Source: Prorocentrum cordatum
Lineage: Eukaryota > Sar > Dinophyceae > Prorocentrales > Prorocentraceae
Assembly (NCBI GenBank): GCA_963575745.1
Contig: CAUYUJ010015948.1
Coordinates: 677,613 to 741,612, forward strand
Length of the DNA: 64,000 nt
Reading direction: 5' to 3'
This document shows, piece by piece, positions 29,283 through 40,369 of the stretch. The notes under the pieces were generated by a model. The model was given only the letters and a program-made list of their open reading frames with translations. It was not told the origin of the DNA and did not search any database. The position numbers and the translations under genes were made by a program. Numbering within the stretch: position 1 is the stretch's first letter; every line of letters starts with the position of its first letter.

Positions 29283-29811
29283 CTAGGTACGCCCAGACGC
29301 GAAACGGCGACGACATAGCTCGATGAAGGCGAGGCGGATTTTCCAACACATCATTGGGTTCAGCCCAACGTCGGCCGTGTCCGCTGAGAAGTGCCAGCCC
29401 AGCGTCGTGCCGCCTACTGAGGACTCGCACGGGTGAACAGGCAGAGGCGCGGAAACGAGCTGACGAGACACACCGTCCGCTGCTGCCTGCACATCTGACA
29501 AGGACTGGCTGAGAGCGACGAAGTTGTCAACATACTCTGTATGTATAAGAGGATGAAGAGATGGAGCCGGTCTCCCGTCGAAGAGAGCATTATATAAACC
29601 AATGCCAGGAACACGCCTAGAATGTAATTCAAGGATCTCTTGCATAATCCAGAGTGACAGTTTCCAGCCCATGGGAATCGCAATAAAGATAGGTGTAATA
29701 AACGTTGAAGGCCCCACTGGTTGTCCACCCACGTTAGTAACCCCTACGAGTCCCGCGCGTATCTTAGGGAGACCGAAGTACCCCCCGAAGAGGTAGAGGA
29801 AGAGCTAAGTT
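29283..29811 (-). pseudogene. Reverse transcriptase palm, second part (after frameshift)
   Basis: Continuation of RT in a new frame: YFGLPKIRAG, then VGGQPVGPS, IPMGWKLSLWIMQEI and the active-site region IHTEYVDNFVALS at 29534-29523. The usual YxDD is YVDN here. Either the second Asp has been lost in this copy or the lineage uses Asn. The frame stops at TAG 29283-29285, directly upstream and in phase with RNase H. Confidence 0.8.
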
Positions 29812-30702
29812 GTAGAACGCGTTGGCCACATCAACTCCCCCGACGCAGATAGGCTCTTTGGTATCCACCTGGATGTTAGCAAAAGAGGCGCCGCTGGCAA
29901 GGTGCACGGGGTCTGCATCCTGAAACCAACAACTCGCCCGTCTCCCATCGATAATAACTCTCAGCTTTCCTGACTTCTTAAAAACGGCGAAAATTCCCAC
30001 AGACTCCTTGCACCCTAGCCTCCAGTCAATCAGACCGGCCTCACTCAAGCGATTTAAAACAGACGCATACAGACGGGGAGAACGTCGGAGTGCTGGATCT
30101 GTATACGCTCTAGCAGGGGCCTCCTGTTGAAGCCTCTCGGCAGCCAGGGACTCAGGAACAAGTTTGGAGCAAACTCTATCAGCCAAAGATTCACCCTCCG
30201 GACCTCCCAACAGCTCCAAAGGACGAGGGGAGCTGCCCGTGGCAGGGAGGTCCAAGAGGCAGACAGACGCTGGGCTGATCGGCGCAACGGTGGCGGGCTC
30301 ACCACCGTAGGTGCGCCGGGCGCAGAGCTCTCGCAAGGCTCCCGCGCCGTCGAGTCCATCGGGGGGGGGGCCGATTCTTTGTACCGCAAGCCGAATTCGC
30401 CGGACAGCCTCGTCCTGGGCAGCAGTAGAAGGCCAAGCGCCCCCACGACAAGAGGACCCCTGAAACAAATCATTTAAAGATTGGGCGATGTCCCGAACCA
30501 ACCGTTCACTATGGACAGACCGCTCGAGACGTCGCCGACTCGCCCTGGAAAGATCTGATGAGGAGCCCCTATTGAGCGAAGGGGGAGGAGGGAGAGGAAG
30601 AGGTAAGAGATCACGCGCACGCCAGTCGTGCGCGGCAGGCCCCCCCTGTGCGTAGCGACCCAGGCCGGGGGGGGCTCCTGGGTCGAGGGATTCAGGCCTC
30701 AT
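29764..30702 (-). pseudogene. Reverse transcriptase, N-terminal part (pol start)
   Basis: The ATG at 30702-30700 overlaps the gag stop TGA (30701-30699) as ATGA. About 200 residues of Arg/Glu-rich linker lead to RT fingers: VGIFAVFKKSGKLRVIIDGR (Lys...Arg...Asp-Gly-Arg) and the first catalytic Asp in GGVDVANAFYN (about 29835-29809). The frame then runs out at 29764, while homology continues in the next frame from about 29800. A one-base frameshift has therefore occurred between about 29809 and 29795. The frame is also open upstream to 31161, but that part only shadows gag. Confidence 0.82.
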
Positions 30703-31467
30703 TGCTTCTTGAGGAGCGCGGCCCGCTCCTCTTTGGCTTTCCTCACCTGCTTCAAAATGGCTGCATCCTTCTGGACCTCGGCGGACACGTGATCCAACAA
30801 CGCCGGACACACCATGGCCGTGCCAGTGTCCTTGTTCAGGCCAGAGAAGATGGCCGACTCGTCCATGAGACCGCTGAACGAGACGGATGGCTTGCCGGCC
30901 CCCTTGCCCTTCTCGGCGTTGCCAAGCGAGTCCATCCAATACACGTACTCGGTCAGTTGGGCCTTCCTCATGATGACCTCGATGCCGGCCAGGTCCGCCG
31001 CGTTGACCCCGTCGAAGCAGATGAGCTCCTCGAGGGCACGGAGGGCGGTCCCGTGCGGCTCGACGCCCCACTGGTCGGCCTTCAGGCCGAAGGTCGACAC
31101 GAACCAGCGGTGGTGCGACAGCGGCGTACTCGATCGGCGCTCCAGCCAGAGAGCACGCCACAGCACTGTCCGAGGGCCAGGGACCGTCCAGTTGCTCACC
31201 ACGCTCTCGACCAGCTCCTTGGCAGCCTCGGCGTATCCGCGGCGAGGCCGATCGACGGCGTGATGGGCACGCTGCAGTATGCGAGGATCGTGAACGGCTT
31301 CGAGCGCCTTGTAGATGCCCTCGTCAAGGTCACGGATGTTCCGCACCACCACAGCGCCATGACCAGCAGGAGTGAAGATGGCCAGGTCCCCGGTGATCTG
31401 GGCATCAGCTGGCAACGTGATCACCACCCCACGAGCGTGGTACGAAGTGCTCTCGACCGTAACCCAC
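30699..31467 (-). CDS. Gag-like ORF1 of the YR element, 5' partial
   Basis: At least 256 codons remain, ending LKKQ then TGA. It reads as a normal globular protein (ADAQITGDLAIFTPAGHG, EELICFDGVNAADLAGIEVI, EYVYWMDSLGNAEKGKGAG) with a C-terminal coiled-coil-like KQVRKAKEERAALLKK. There is no zinc knuckle in the visible part. Position immediately before pol, with stop-start overlap, fits a structural gag-like role. The N-terminus is lost in the 100-N gap. Confidence 0.7.
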
Positions 31468-31468
31468 T

Positions 31469-31568
31469 NNNNNNNNNNNNNNNNNNNNNNNNNNNNNNNN
31501 NNNNNNNNNNNNNNNNNNNNNNNNNNNNNNNNNNNNNNNNNNNNNNNNNNNNNNNNNNNNNNNNNNNN
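31469..31568. other. Assembly gap (100 N)
   Basis: Exactly 100 N, the usual placeholder for a scaffold join of unknown size. The left side is YR-element gag and the right side is the higher-order repeat. The order and distance of the two sides should not be trusted. Confidence 1.
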
Positions 31569-31630
31569 CGAGCGCCCTTTTAGGACTTGTCGGGGCCGTC
31601 TTAGGGCCCCCCTTGGGCGTCCTGGGAACC

Positions 31631-31674
31631 CCGAAATCATGTTCCGATAGAGGCTTCGGGGAACATGATTTCGG
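31631..31674. repeat. ATCATGTTCC hairpin, copy 1
   Basis: CCGAAATCATGTTCC (31631-31645) and GGAACATGATTTCGG (31660-31674): perfect 15-bp arms, 14-nt loop. Confidence 0.9.
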
Positions 31675-31895
31675 ACGCTGCGGAAGAGGCCTCCCGATAA
31701 TCTCTATAGGCAGCTGCTTGCCCCCGTTGTGGCTCTGTTGGGTGCCTTTTGGGGCTCTCTCGGGCTGGCTTGTACCTATCATGGGTCATCTTGGGTCCCT
31801 CTTGGGCCGTCTTGGGGCTCCTCGGGGTGGCACTGTGAAGACGTCGTCGTCGCCGTTCGCCGATCGGCGGCGTCAACTGTTGTCATCGTCGTCCA

Positions 31896-31931
<36 letters not shown>

Positions 31932-32105
31932 ACGACCGTCGTCGTCATCGTCAATCACCGTCGCCGATCACCGTCGCCGATCGTCGATCGGCCCCGAGCC
32001 CTCCCGCCCATCTCTCCTCTCCTCCTCTCCTCCTCCTCCTCCTCCTCCTCCTCCTCCTCCTCCTCTCCTAATCTGCCTCCTCTTCCTCTTCCTCCTCCTC
32101 CTCCT

Positions 32106-32150
32106 GAAATCATGTTCCCGGAGACGCTTCAGGGGGGGACAGGATTTCGA
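32106..32150. repeat. ATCATGTTCCC hairpin, copy 2 (right arm decayed)
   Basis: Left arm GAAATCATGTTCCC (32106-32119) is intact. The right arm near 32138-32150 reads GACAGGATTTCGA and has lost most of the complement. Confidence 0.7.
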
Positions 32151-32619
32151 ACGATGCAGAAAAGACTGGGTCCAGGGTGGCTCTGCGCACGCGGACAGCG
32201 TCGCCGCCGTCGGCGTGGCCGTCGTCGTCGTCGCCGTCGTTCGTCGATCGGCGACGTCGACTGTTGTCATCGTCTTCTATCGTCGTCGTCGTCGTCGGTC
32301 GTCGACCGTCGTCGTTGTCGTCGTCGTCGTCGTCGCCAATAACCGTCGCCGGTAGTCGTCGCCGATCGTCGGTCGCCCTCGAGCCTCCTCCTCCTCTCTC
32401 CCCCCCTCCTCCCCTCCACTGCTCCTCCCCGCCTCCTCTTCCTTCTCCTCTTCCTCCTCCTCCTCCTCCTCCTTCGCCCTCTCCGTCTCCTCCGCGCGGA
32501 AGAAATCCAACAACATCTCGCGCAAATCAACGAACTATGGCTCTCCGGGCCTTTTCGAACGTTCATTCAGGGCCTTTTGGGGCCGTCTTAGGGCCCTCTT
32601 GGGCGTCCTGGGAACCCGG

Positions 32620-32657
32620 AAATCATGTTCCCGGAGAGGCTTTTGGGAACATGGTTT
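32620..32657. repeat. ATCATGTTCCC hairpin, copy 3
   Basis: AAATCATGTTCCC (32620-32632) pairs with GGGAACATGGTTT (32645-32657) with one G-T position. Confidence 0.88.
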
Positions 32658-33434
32658 CGAACGAGGCCGTCTTGGGCCTCCCTGAGGCGGTGTTGGGAGC
32701 CTCCTGGGCCAACTTTGGGGCCTCTTGGGCCGTCTTGGGGGTTGCGTGAGCCTCACAGGACGACCCTTTTGGTCCCTCTTGGGCCCTCTTGGGTCTCTCG
32801 TGGGCTGTCTTGGGGCTCGGGGGCGTCTGGGGCACTGTGAGGACCAAACAAGCAAGTATGCTGAAAACGTACGTTGGACAACGGGAGTGGGCCGATTTTT
32901 GCCTCTTGAAGGCCCTCTTCGGCCAGCTTCAAACCATCTCGGGCCCTCTTGAGGCGCTCTTGGATGTCTTGGGGCCCTCTTGGGCCTCGCTGAAGCTGTC
33001 GGACAGCGTCGCCGCCGTCGGCGTGGCCGTCGTCGTCGTCGCCGTCGATCATCGGTCGGCGGCGTCGAGTGTTGTCATCGTCGTCGATCGTCATCGGTCG
33101 TCGTCGTGGTCGTGGTCGTCGTCGTCGTGAATCACCGTCGCTGGTCGTCGTCTCCGATCGTCGATCGCCCTCGAGCCTCCTCCTCCTCTCTCCCCCCCTC
33201 CTCCACTCCACTCCTCCTCCCCGCCTCGCCCTTCTCCTTTTCCTCTTCCTCCTCCCCCTTTTCCTCCTCCTCCTCCTCCTCCTCCTTCGCCCTCTCCGTC
33301 TCCTCCGCGTGGAAAAAATCCAACAAGATTTCGCAAAAAAATCAGCGAACTGTGGCCCTCAGGGATTTTGCGAATGTCATTCTAGGCCCTTTTGGGGCCG
33401 TCCTGGGGCCCTCTTGGGCGTCCTGGGAACCCGG

Positions 33435-33472
33435 AAATCATGCTCCCGGAGGAAATTCTGGGAACATGATTT
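33435..33472. repeat. ATCATGTTCCC hairpin, copy 4
   Basis: AAATCATGCTCCC (33435-33447) pairs with GGGAACATGATTT (33460-33472) with one mismatch. Confidence 0.88.
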
Positions 33473-33868
33473 CAGACGAGGCCCTCTTGGGCCTCCCTGA
33501 GGCCGTCTTGGGGGCCTCCTGGGCAGGCTTTGGGGCCTTTGGGGCCGTCTTGGGCCGTCTTGGGGCTCCTCGGGGGCTGAAATTGTATGTTTTACATGAG
33601 GAATGGGTAAAGTTTTGCCTCTTGAAGGCCCTATTGGGGCCCTCTTCGGCCATCTTCAAGCCATCTCGGGCCCTCTTGAGGCGCTCTTGGACGTCTTGGG
33701 GCCCTCTGGGGCCTCGATGAGGCTGTCGTGTGTGCCTCTTGGGCTGTCACGCGGGCAGCGTCGCCGCCGTCGGCGTGGCCGTCGTCGTCGCCGTCGATCG
33801 TCGATCGGCGCCGTCGACTATTGTCATCGTCGTCGATCGTCGTCGTCGTCGGTCGTCGACCGTCGTCG

Positions 33869-33920
<52 letters not shown>

Positions 33921-34235
33921 TCGTAGTCGTCGTCGTCGTCGTCGTCGTCGTCAATCACCGTCGCCGGTCGTCGTCAACGATCGTCGATCGCCCTCGAGCC
34001 TCCTCCTCTCTCCCCCCCTCCTCCCCTCCACTCCTCCTCCCTGCCTCCTCCTCCTTCTCCTCTTCCTCCTCCTCCTCCTCCTCCTCCTTCGCCCTCTCCG
34101 TCTCCTCCGCGCGGAAGAAATCCAACAACATCTCACGCAAATCAACGAACTGTGGCCATCCGGGCCTTTTTGAAGGTCCTTTTAGGGCCCTTTTGGGGCC
34201 GTCCTGGGGCCCTCTTGGGCGTCCTAGAAACCCGG

Positions 34236-34273
34236 AAATCATGTTCCCGGAGAGGCTTCTGGGAACATGATTT
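34236..34273. repeat. ATCATGTTCCC hairpin, copy 5
   Basis: AAATCATGTTCCC (34236-34248) and GGGAACATGATTT (34261-34273) are perfect 13-bp arms around GGAGAGGCTTCT. Confidence 0.9.
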
Positions 34274-34700
34274 CGAACGAGGCCCTCTTGGGCCTTCCTG
34301 AGGCCGTCTTGGGGGCTCCTGGGCCGGCTTTGGGGCCTCTTGGGCCGTCTTTGGGGGGGTCCGTGAGCCTCACAGGACGACCCGTTTGGGCCGTCGTGGG
34401 CCCTCTTGGGTCTCTCTTGGGCTGTCTTGGGGCTCGGGGGCGTCTGGGGCACTGTGAGGACCAAGCAAACGAATATGCTGAAAATGCATGCTTTACGAAT
34501 GGGAATGGGCTGGTGTTTGCCTCTTGAAGACCCTCTTGGGGCCCTCGTCGGCCATCTTCAAGCCATCTCGGGCGCTGTTGGGGCGCTCTTGAGCGTCTTG
34601 GGGCCCTCTTGGGCCTCGCTGAGGCTGTCTTGTGGGTCTCTTGGGCTGTCTTTGGGGCCTCATGGGCCGTCTTGGGCGGGTTCGTGGACCCCACAGGACG

Positions 34701-35662
34701 CCCGGGGCGGCCATGCCAACCGGTGGCACCACCCCACCCCCGCCCCCGGGCCCCGTCCGTCTGTCCTACTGCTCCTCTCCAAACCCTCGTTCCCTAACCT
34801 CCCGATCATGTTCCCGGACCCCCGTCCCTTCCCCCCAGAGCACCGCAGCAGTAGGAAAGCGTTCCGAAATGGTGAGAAATCATGTTCCCGGAAAGCGTTC
34901 AAGAATATGAATCGTACTTCGTCCAAGGCGCCTCGGAAGGCGCAGAATACTCCTCCAAGGCGCGGAATCATGTTCCCGGACCGCCTTCCGGGAACATGAT
35001 GGGGACGACCTCCTGAGGGCCTCCAGTGGGCCTCTTGGGGGCCTCTCGGAGGCCTGTTGGGCTCTCCTGGAGGCGTCTTGGGGCGCGCTCAGGGCCATTT
35101 TTGGGCATCTTGGGGGCCTCTTGGGGGCCTCCAGGGAGGCTCTTGAGGGCCTGTTTGAGGCCTCTTGGGGCCTCGCGGGGCCCTCTTGGGGCCCGCTGGG
35201 CTCGCTTAGGCAGTCTTGAAGCCCTGTCGGGGCTCTCCTGGAACCGTCTTGGGCGGCTCCTGGGCCATCTTGGGGCTCTCCTGGGCCGTCTTGGGATGAT
35301 TTTGGGGGTCTCTTGGGCCGTCTTAGGGCGGTCTTGGGGGCCTCTTCGGCCGTCTTGGAGCGGTTTTGGGAGACTCTTGGACGGTCTTGGAGCGTCGGAA
35401 CCGTGAAAAAGCGAGAAGGCCCAAAGCCTCGAACAAAAACAATAAAAATCAACGATTTTGGCTTGTCTCTTGGAACGTCTTCGGGGCTTCCTGGCCATTC
35501 CCGAGGCTATCTATACGCGTCTTGGAGCGCTCGCGGGCCGTTTTCGGCGGTCTCGATCTGTTCCTGGCGGTCCCAGGGGCCCTCCGGGACGCTTCGGACG
35601 CTCCCAGGGGCGCCCTGCACCCCCCATGGAGATTACAGGCACCGCCCCGGGGCCCTACTCCG
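34701..35662. repeat. CTTGGGGCC/GGCCTCTTGG degenerate repeat field
   Basis: Irregular GGGGGCCTCTTGG, GGGCCGTCTTGG and CTCCTGG units, the reverse complement of the field at 0.3-0.9 kb, ending in a short unique segment from about 35400. No gene was recognised. Confidence 0.7.
34967..35000. repeat. ATCATGTTCCCGGA hairpin, copy 8
   Basis: ATCATGTTCCCGGA (34967-34980) and TCCGGGAACATGAT (34987-35000): perfect 14-bp arms with a 6-nt loop. Two further left arms without good partners lie at 34805-34817 and 34876-34891. Confidence 0.9.
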
Positions 35663-35667
35663 ATATG

Positions 35668-35715
<48 letters not shown>
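35663..35715. repeat. (TA)n microsatellite
   Basis: TATATATGTATATATA-type sequence embedded in unique DNA. Confidence 0.95.
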
Positions 35716-35718
<3 letters not shown>

Positions 35719-36798
35719 GTGCTCAAAATGCCTATATGTGTGTATATATAGACATATATCCGCCACCGTGCCTGCGGCACGGTCCGCCACGACGCTTCGA
35801 GTTATGTTTGCTCAGACGTCCGTGGCATGTGACATCTGTCATGTTGTCGGAGTTGTGTCGGGCCTTCTAGGGGGGTCCCTCGGGGCCCTCTTGGGGCGTC
35901 TTGGGGCCGTTGGGGGCAGCCTTGACGCCGCGTTCCACGGTGGCCGCCCTGGGCTAGGGACGCGTGTAGTTGCAATCCCTGGGGGCCTCCCTGGGCAAGG
36001 GAAGTGTGTCTTCGCACTCCCCCCTAGGCGGGGACGTCGACCTCGATTCTGGTTTCGCAACGTAGGGGTGCCTTCGAAACGGCGAGCTGTGACCATCTCA
36101 ACATACGCAGATCAAGGTGTGACCTGTATACGCAGCTCGCGTCTTCAACTGTGGATTTCCGCGCGTGGGTCTATCGTTTGCACAGACAATGGCGTGATCT
36201 GTGTACGCAGGCCGTGCTCCCATCTGTGTATATTGCGTGTGCTCCTCGCGTGTTGTGGTGACTGGGCGGGAACTTTCGCGTTTCTCTCGGCTCGTCCACG
36301 GGGGGGGGGAGGGGGGCGTTGCGCGCGGGCGAAAAGCGCACTTCGCGTGTCCAACTGTGCACGTGCCGCGCCCTACTCGCTGGAGTTGCCAGCGGGTGGG
36401 AGTTTCCGCGGAACTCCAGGCTGGTCACGGAGGGGGCCGTGTTTTGGAAGGGGAAAAAAACGCGGGCGTCTGTGGATAATGCGCTGTGGGAGGGAGACGG
36501 GTGCGAGAGAAGGAGTGGCGACAGGGCTGGGGGATGAAGGGGGCAGGAAGAGAGGGGTGGAAATGGGCCCGGGAGGAGCTGCAACATCGGCGTCGGCATC
36601 ATGGGGACGAGGAAAGCGGAGGGGCGGCAGAAGGAGAGGGGATGAACTGCGCATGGCCGTATGGGAGGGGGGATGGCGAGGGTGCGGATTAGGGGGGGCG
36701 CGTCGGGCGGAGGAGGGCGAGGAGGAACGCCATGCAGTGGCAGAATGGGACATGAGAATGAAGAGGAGGGGCATGATGAGGAGAGGATTCGGATGGGG
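35716..36798. other. Low-copy GC-rich DNA, no recognised gene
   Basis: Contains a loosely repeated TGTGACCTGTATACGCAG / GTGATCTGTGTACGCAG pair near 36118 and 36193. A 481-codon plus-strand frame crosses the TA tract and this segment without any domain, so I do not call it a gene. Confidence 0.4.
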
Positions 36799-36805
36799 CA
36801 TGCAG

Positions 36806-36882
36806 GCATAGGAGGAGGAGGAGGAGGAGGAGGAGGAGGAGGAGGAGGAGGAGGAGGAGGAGGAGGAGGAGGACGACGAAAA
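36806..36882. repeat. (GGA)n microsatellite
   Basis: About 25 GGA triplets giving poly-Gly, poly-Glu/Arg or poly-Ser/Pro frames. Confidence 0.95.
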
Positions 36883-37164
36883 TGGTCCATGAGGGCGAGG
36901 CGGGCGCCAGCTAACGCTCATCTGGGCGGTGTTCTGCGCGCCCGTGCAACACCCTAGAACAGAAGTGACGGTTGCAGAACAACGCTATCAGGGTCGTCGT
37001 GCGCGGCGTGCGTCCAGGCCAAACGCTCGAGCCCACGACGCTCCTCTGCGTCGCGTTGATGCCGCTCGTTTTCGCTAGAGCGCGCATGGACAAATAGGCC
37101 AGATCTGTAACATTCAACGTTAGCCTCACGACTTCTTCTGTCGTAACAGGCCAATGTTGGAATC

Positions 37165-37167
<3 letters not shown>

Positions 37168-37210
<43 letters not shown>

Positions 37211-37300
37211 CAGAGAGAGAGAGAGAGAGAGACAGAGACAGAGAGAGGAAACACAAAAGGAAAAGAGCGAGAGAGAGAGAGAGAGAGAAAGAGAGAGGAG
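37168..37300. repeat. (GA)n microsatellite
   Basis: GAGAGA with ACAGA interruptions, split by a short AAACACAAAAGG insert near 37250. Confidence 0.95.
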
Positions 37301-37414
37301 TGCAGTGACTGTCACGAGCGGGCCATCTACGATCCCAGGTCGAGGGATCACAAGCCCCAATGGGATGGGTCCCAAGGTTCCCCAGGCCGCCCAACGCCCC
37401 CAGACGGGATGGGG

Positions 37415-37655
37415 GAAAGGACGCCGACACAGACGCCGAGGCCGGCGCCGACGACGACGACGCAGACGGCGACGACGCGCACGACGACGACGACATCGCA
37501 GATGCCGACGCCGACGCCGACGCCGACGTCGACGCGGACGCCGACGCCGAGGCCGACGCTAACGCCGACGCCGACGCCGACGCCGACGCCGCCGCCGCCG
37601 ACGACGACGACGACGACGGGCGACGGACGACGACAGCGACGACGACGACGACCAC
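37415..37655. repeat. (GCCGAC)n / (GAC)n tract
   Basis: GACGCCGACGCC hexamers and GACGAC triplets encode Asp/Ala, Thr/Pro/Arg or Ser/Ala repeats depending on frame. A 178-codon acidic (Asp/Ala) plus-strand frame is a by-product. Confidence 0.92.
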
Positions 37656-38640
37656 ACTACGACGAACCATCCCACACCCACATGGCGAGGGCGGGGGAAC
37701 GATCATATTCGCGAGGCCTTCGCGTGGCTCACGGGTGTACCCATCCAGCAGGGGTGGGGGGGCTCGATCCCATATGCTGTGGGGGGGAGTGGGGGGCAAC
37801 CAGGGATCATCTATACCCAAAGTTGGTTATATGAATTGCAACCACACGTATGATCACACTACACAACAACCACAACCAACAGCACTTGAAATGTGAAGGC
37901 AACGCGCTGATGAGTGAGAGTAACGGATAGCAATGTATGACACATGTGGTTATATGTGCCTTCTACTCTCTTCGCTCTGCTTTATACTATCTGCTCTCAC
38001 TGTTTCGACCCAGGCGCCTTCCCACTTCTACATGTGATCTCTAACCCACCTACACCTTCTCTACACTCCACTCTCTTCAATCTATGCCTCCCACTCTTTG
38101 CTCTCTACTCTGTTTCTGCTCTCAGCTATATGTGCTCTGAACTTTGTGATGCGGTCCAGGCGTTCTTACACTATACTATCAGTTCTCTAGTCTATGCTCT
38201 CTCTTTCTCACTCTACTCCCTCTGCTCCGTCTTCTCTCTGTACAATGGTACTCTCACTCCACGCTCTCCGCTCTGTCTGCTCTCCACTCTCTGTCCTGGG
38301 AACCCGGCCGCCTACTGGAACCGCCGCGAAACCTTCACCATGCCCTAGACCAAACACCCTGGAGCCCAAGCGCCCGGCCGCTTCCGAAATCGGCCCAATA
38401 CGTTCACCAATTCCTTTCACACTTTCCGCGAAGACTGGCACAGTGCAGTCACCGATGGGGAGTTCACACGGATGCCAGTACCCATCGTTCGGAAATGATC
38501 GGGCATTTGTAGAAACACATGGGATAGAAAAGCGTTGACATTAGGTTTGGTTTCCGCTTGCCACATGAAGAACGGGGAAAATAAAACCGTTCGACTCTTG
38601 GAATGAGAAAGCGCATAAAACAACCGTCGCATCAATCCGC
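37656..38640. other. Lower-GC segment with CTCTACTCTG-type pyrimidine bias
   Basis: About 37950-38300 is locally AT-richer than the surroundings and full of CTCTCTACTCT, TCTGCTCT and CACTCT words. It could be an old simple repeat. No gene was recognised. Confidence 0.5.
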
Positions 38641-40369
38641 TGCCTTGCCGACCCCCCCGCGGGCTGTAACAGCCGTTACGACATCGACCCCGCCTTGCCC
38701 ATCAGTCGTCAGCTTTTGGCCTTGCGCCGCTCCATGGCGTCCCAAAGACCGCCCCAAGGCAGCTGCGGGGTGCCCCCCAAAGCAGCCCAAGACAGGCCAA
38801 CCGACTTCGAAAGGCCCCCAAATGTGCACAAGAGGCCACGAAGAGATTCCCGAAGAGGTCTTCAGCAGGGCCCTCAAAGGCTCCCCACGATGAAGCACAA
38901 GCGGGGTTTCAGCGCTTGTTGCTTCCGAGACCTTTCGGCTTCAGATCGCCGCAGGGAAACATCATAGATCGCCAAGAAGCCCCCAAGGCGGCCCAAAGAA
39001 GGCCACACAACGGCCCGAGAACCCACCCAAATTGACCCGAGACAGCCTCAACAGGGCTCCAAGACAGCCCCAAGATCCTCCCAAGCGTCCTCAAGTCGAG
39101 CTTCTTCGTGAGAACTCGATAGAACCATCGCGCCAAAGACGGCCCCGAGATCCCCAATATATCCTCAACAAGTCCCCAATAAGCTCTCAATATTCGCCAA
39201 CACAAGCCCACAAGAGGGTGCAGGATGGAAGGAAGAGCTCGCTGCGCTGCTCTGCTAGCAGAATGGCGGGGTTTGCCGCATCCAATTGGAAAACACTAAC
39301 AAGCATTAACATGTGAACCCGTGCGCACGCGAAGAAACATGGGGGGCAACCGTGATTGTGACGAGGGGTTGATGGAGATCTCGCATCCTTGCTGATGCAG
39401 CTCAGCATCCGCTACCGTGCCATAGACACTCCGTGGAAAGCTCTGAGGTCGTCAATGCCCCTCAGCTTCGAATTCTAGTCATCAGTACTGAGCAGGACAG
39501 ACGCTTTTTTGAGGGCCCCAGGCCACCAGCTCATGGAATTCCGGGGCGCCCCCGGGCACTACCTAGCGAGAGCCTTCGCCGCGCGACCTGTCTCGAGGCC
39601 CCAGAAAAAGTCTTGGGAGCCCAAGCTGAGCCCTGCAATTGGCACAAAAGGGCAGCCCTGGGACCTTTGTGGGAGGTTATGGGCTATCTTGGAGGCCTGC
39701 CCAATGGCAGCCATTTTTCTGCACGTTTTTTGTATTACTGTGTTTTCTGTATGTTTTCAGCGTTGCCACCTTTTCGGTCTCTAGAGCGTCCAAAACGACC
39801 CAAGACGCCCGACGACTACCCCAAGAGGGAACCCAACAGGGATCCAATACGGCCATCAAGACGGCCGCACAAAGGGCCGCCCAAACTGCGCCACCGTCCG
39901 TTCTTTGGACCAACATGGGCCGCATCCCAAGAAGCCGCGATGCTCCCGACCAAATTCCCACTGCGCCTCGCGCCATTAAGCTAGGCGCGGTGGCGGGATT
40001 GGTCGAATTTCATTATGTTACTTCTACACCGTGCTCAGCGCAATCAGGGTCACACTCATTACAATCGGACTCGATTGGACAGGACACGCGAGAGGACACA
40101 AGACCCTTCCGAGGGCCACATTGCCGCAGGAATGTAGGAAGCATGGGTCGCGAGACACAGGACACAAGGGTACCCTTGATTTGGCAGGGTCGACCTACTA
40201 ATCTGGACCGACTGTACCAATGCCCGAATGGTGGCGGGGCCTGCTCCAAAGAGGATGCATCATCTGCTCCCCGCGCTTTCATGTAAACATTCCAGAACAC
40301 TTCCTGACTTTGCCCTTCCCTTGCTGCTGTCACCCATCCCGTCCTCCATCTTCTCGTGCTCCCACGCTT
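38641..40369. other. GGCCCCAAGA repeats (38.7-39.2 kb), then unique DNA
   Basis: The first half is the degenerate GCCCCAAAGCAGCCC family. 39.2-40.37 kb is unique and slightly AT-richer, with short frames only. No recognisable domain or RNA gene. Confidence 0.4.

Larger units (their letters stand above)
25875..31468 (-). mobile_element. Tyrosine-recombinase retrotransposon (DIRS/Ngaro-like) with a C5 methyltransferase; 5' end missing
   Basis: Reading down the minus strand: gag-like ORF (31467-30699, cut by the assembly gap), pol with reverse transcriptase (30702 to 29283), RNase H (29276 to about 28520), tyrosine recombinase (28561-27137), cytosine methyltransferase domain (27149-26427), then direct repeats B1 (26371-26208), spacer A2 (26207-26039) and B2 (26038-25875). 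YR retrotransposons integrate with a tyrosine recombinase rather than a DDE integrase and have split or inverted terminal repeats; B1-A2-B2 at the 3' end is the split-direct-repeat layout of the Ngaro/PAT kind. The matching A1 should lie 5' of gag, beyond the gap. A pol frameshift near 29800 and an in-frame TAG at 29283-29285 suggest this copy is inactive unless recoding occurs. A (TA)n tract abuts B2. Confidence 0.88.
31569..34700. repeat. ~0.75-0.8 kb higher-order tandem repeat (3-4 units)
   Basis: Each unit contains a CTTGGGGCC field, an ATCATGTTCCC hairpin, a segment GGGCACTGTGAGGACCAA, a (GTC)n tract headed GCCGTCGGCGTGGCCGTC (starts near 32206, 33014 and 33766), a CTCC pyrimidine tract and the junction GCGGAAGAAATCCAACAAC (near 32497, 33310 and 34111). 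Spacings of 808/752 and about 800 bp mark the period. The first unit (31.83-32.1 kb) is partial. Frames across it derive from GTC and CTC triplets. Confidence 0.85.

Noticed and set aside
30705-31161. Upstream extension of the pol frame as coding
   Set aside because: It overlaps gag in another phase, is Arg/Gly-rich and is made unnecessary by the ATGA start at 30702.
35366-36811. 481-codon plus-strand frame
   Set aside because: It crosses GGCC repeats and a TA microsatellite (poly-Tyr/Ile) and shows no domain.
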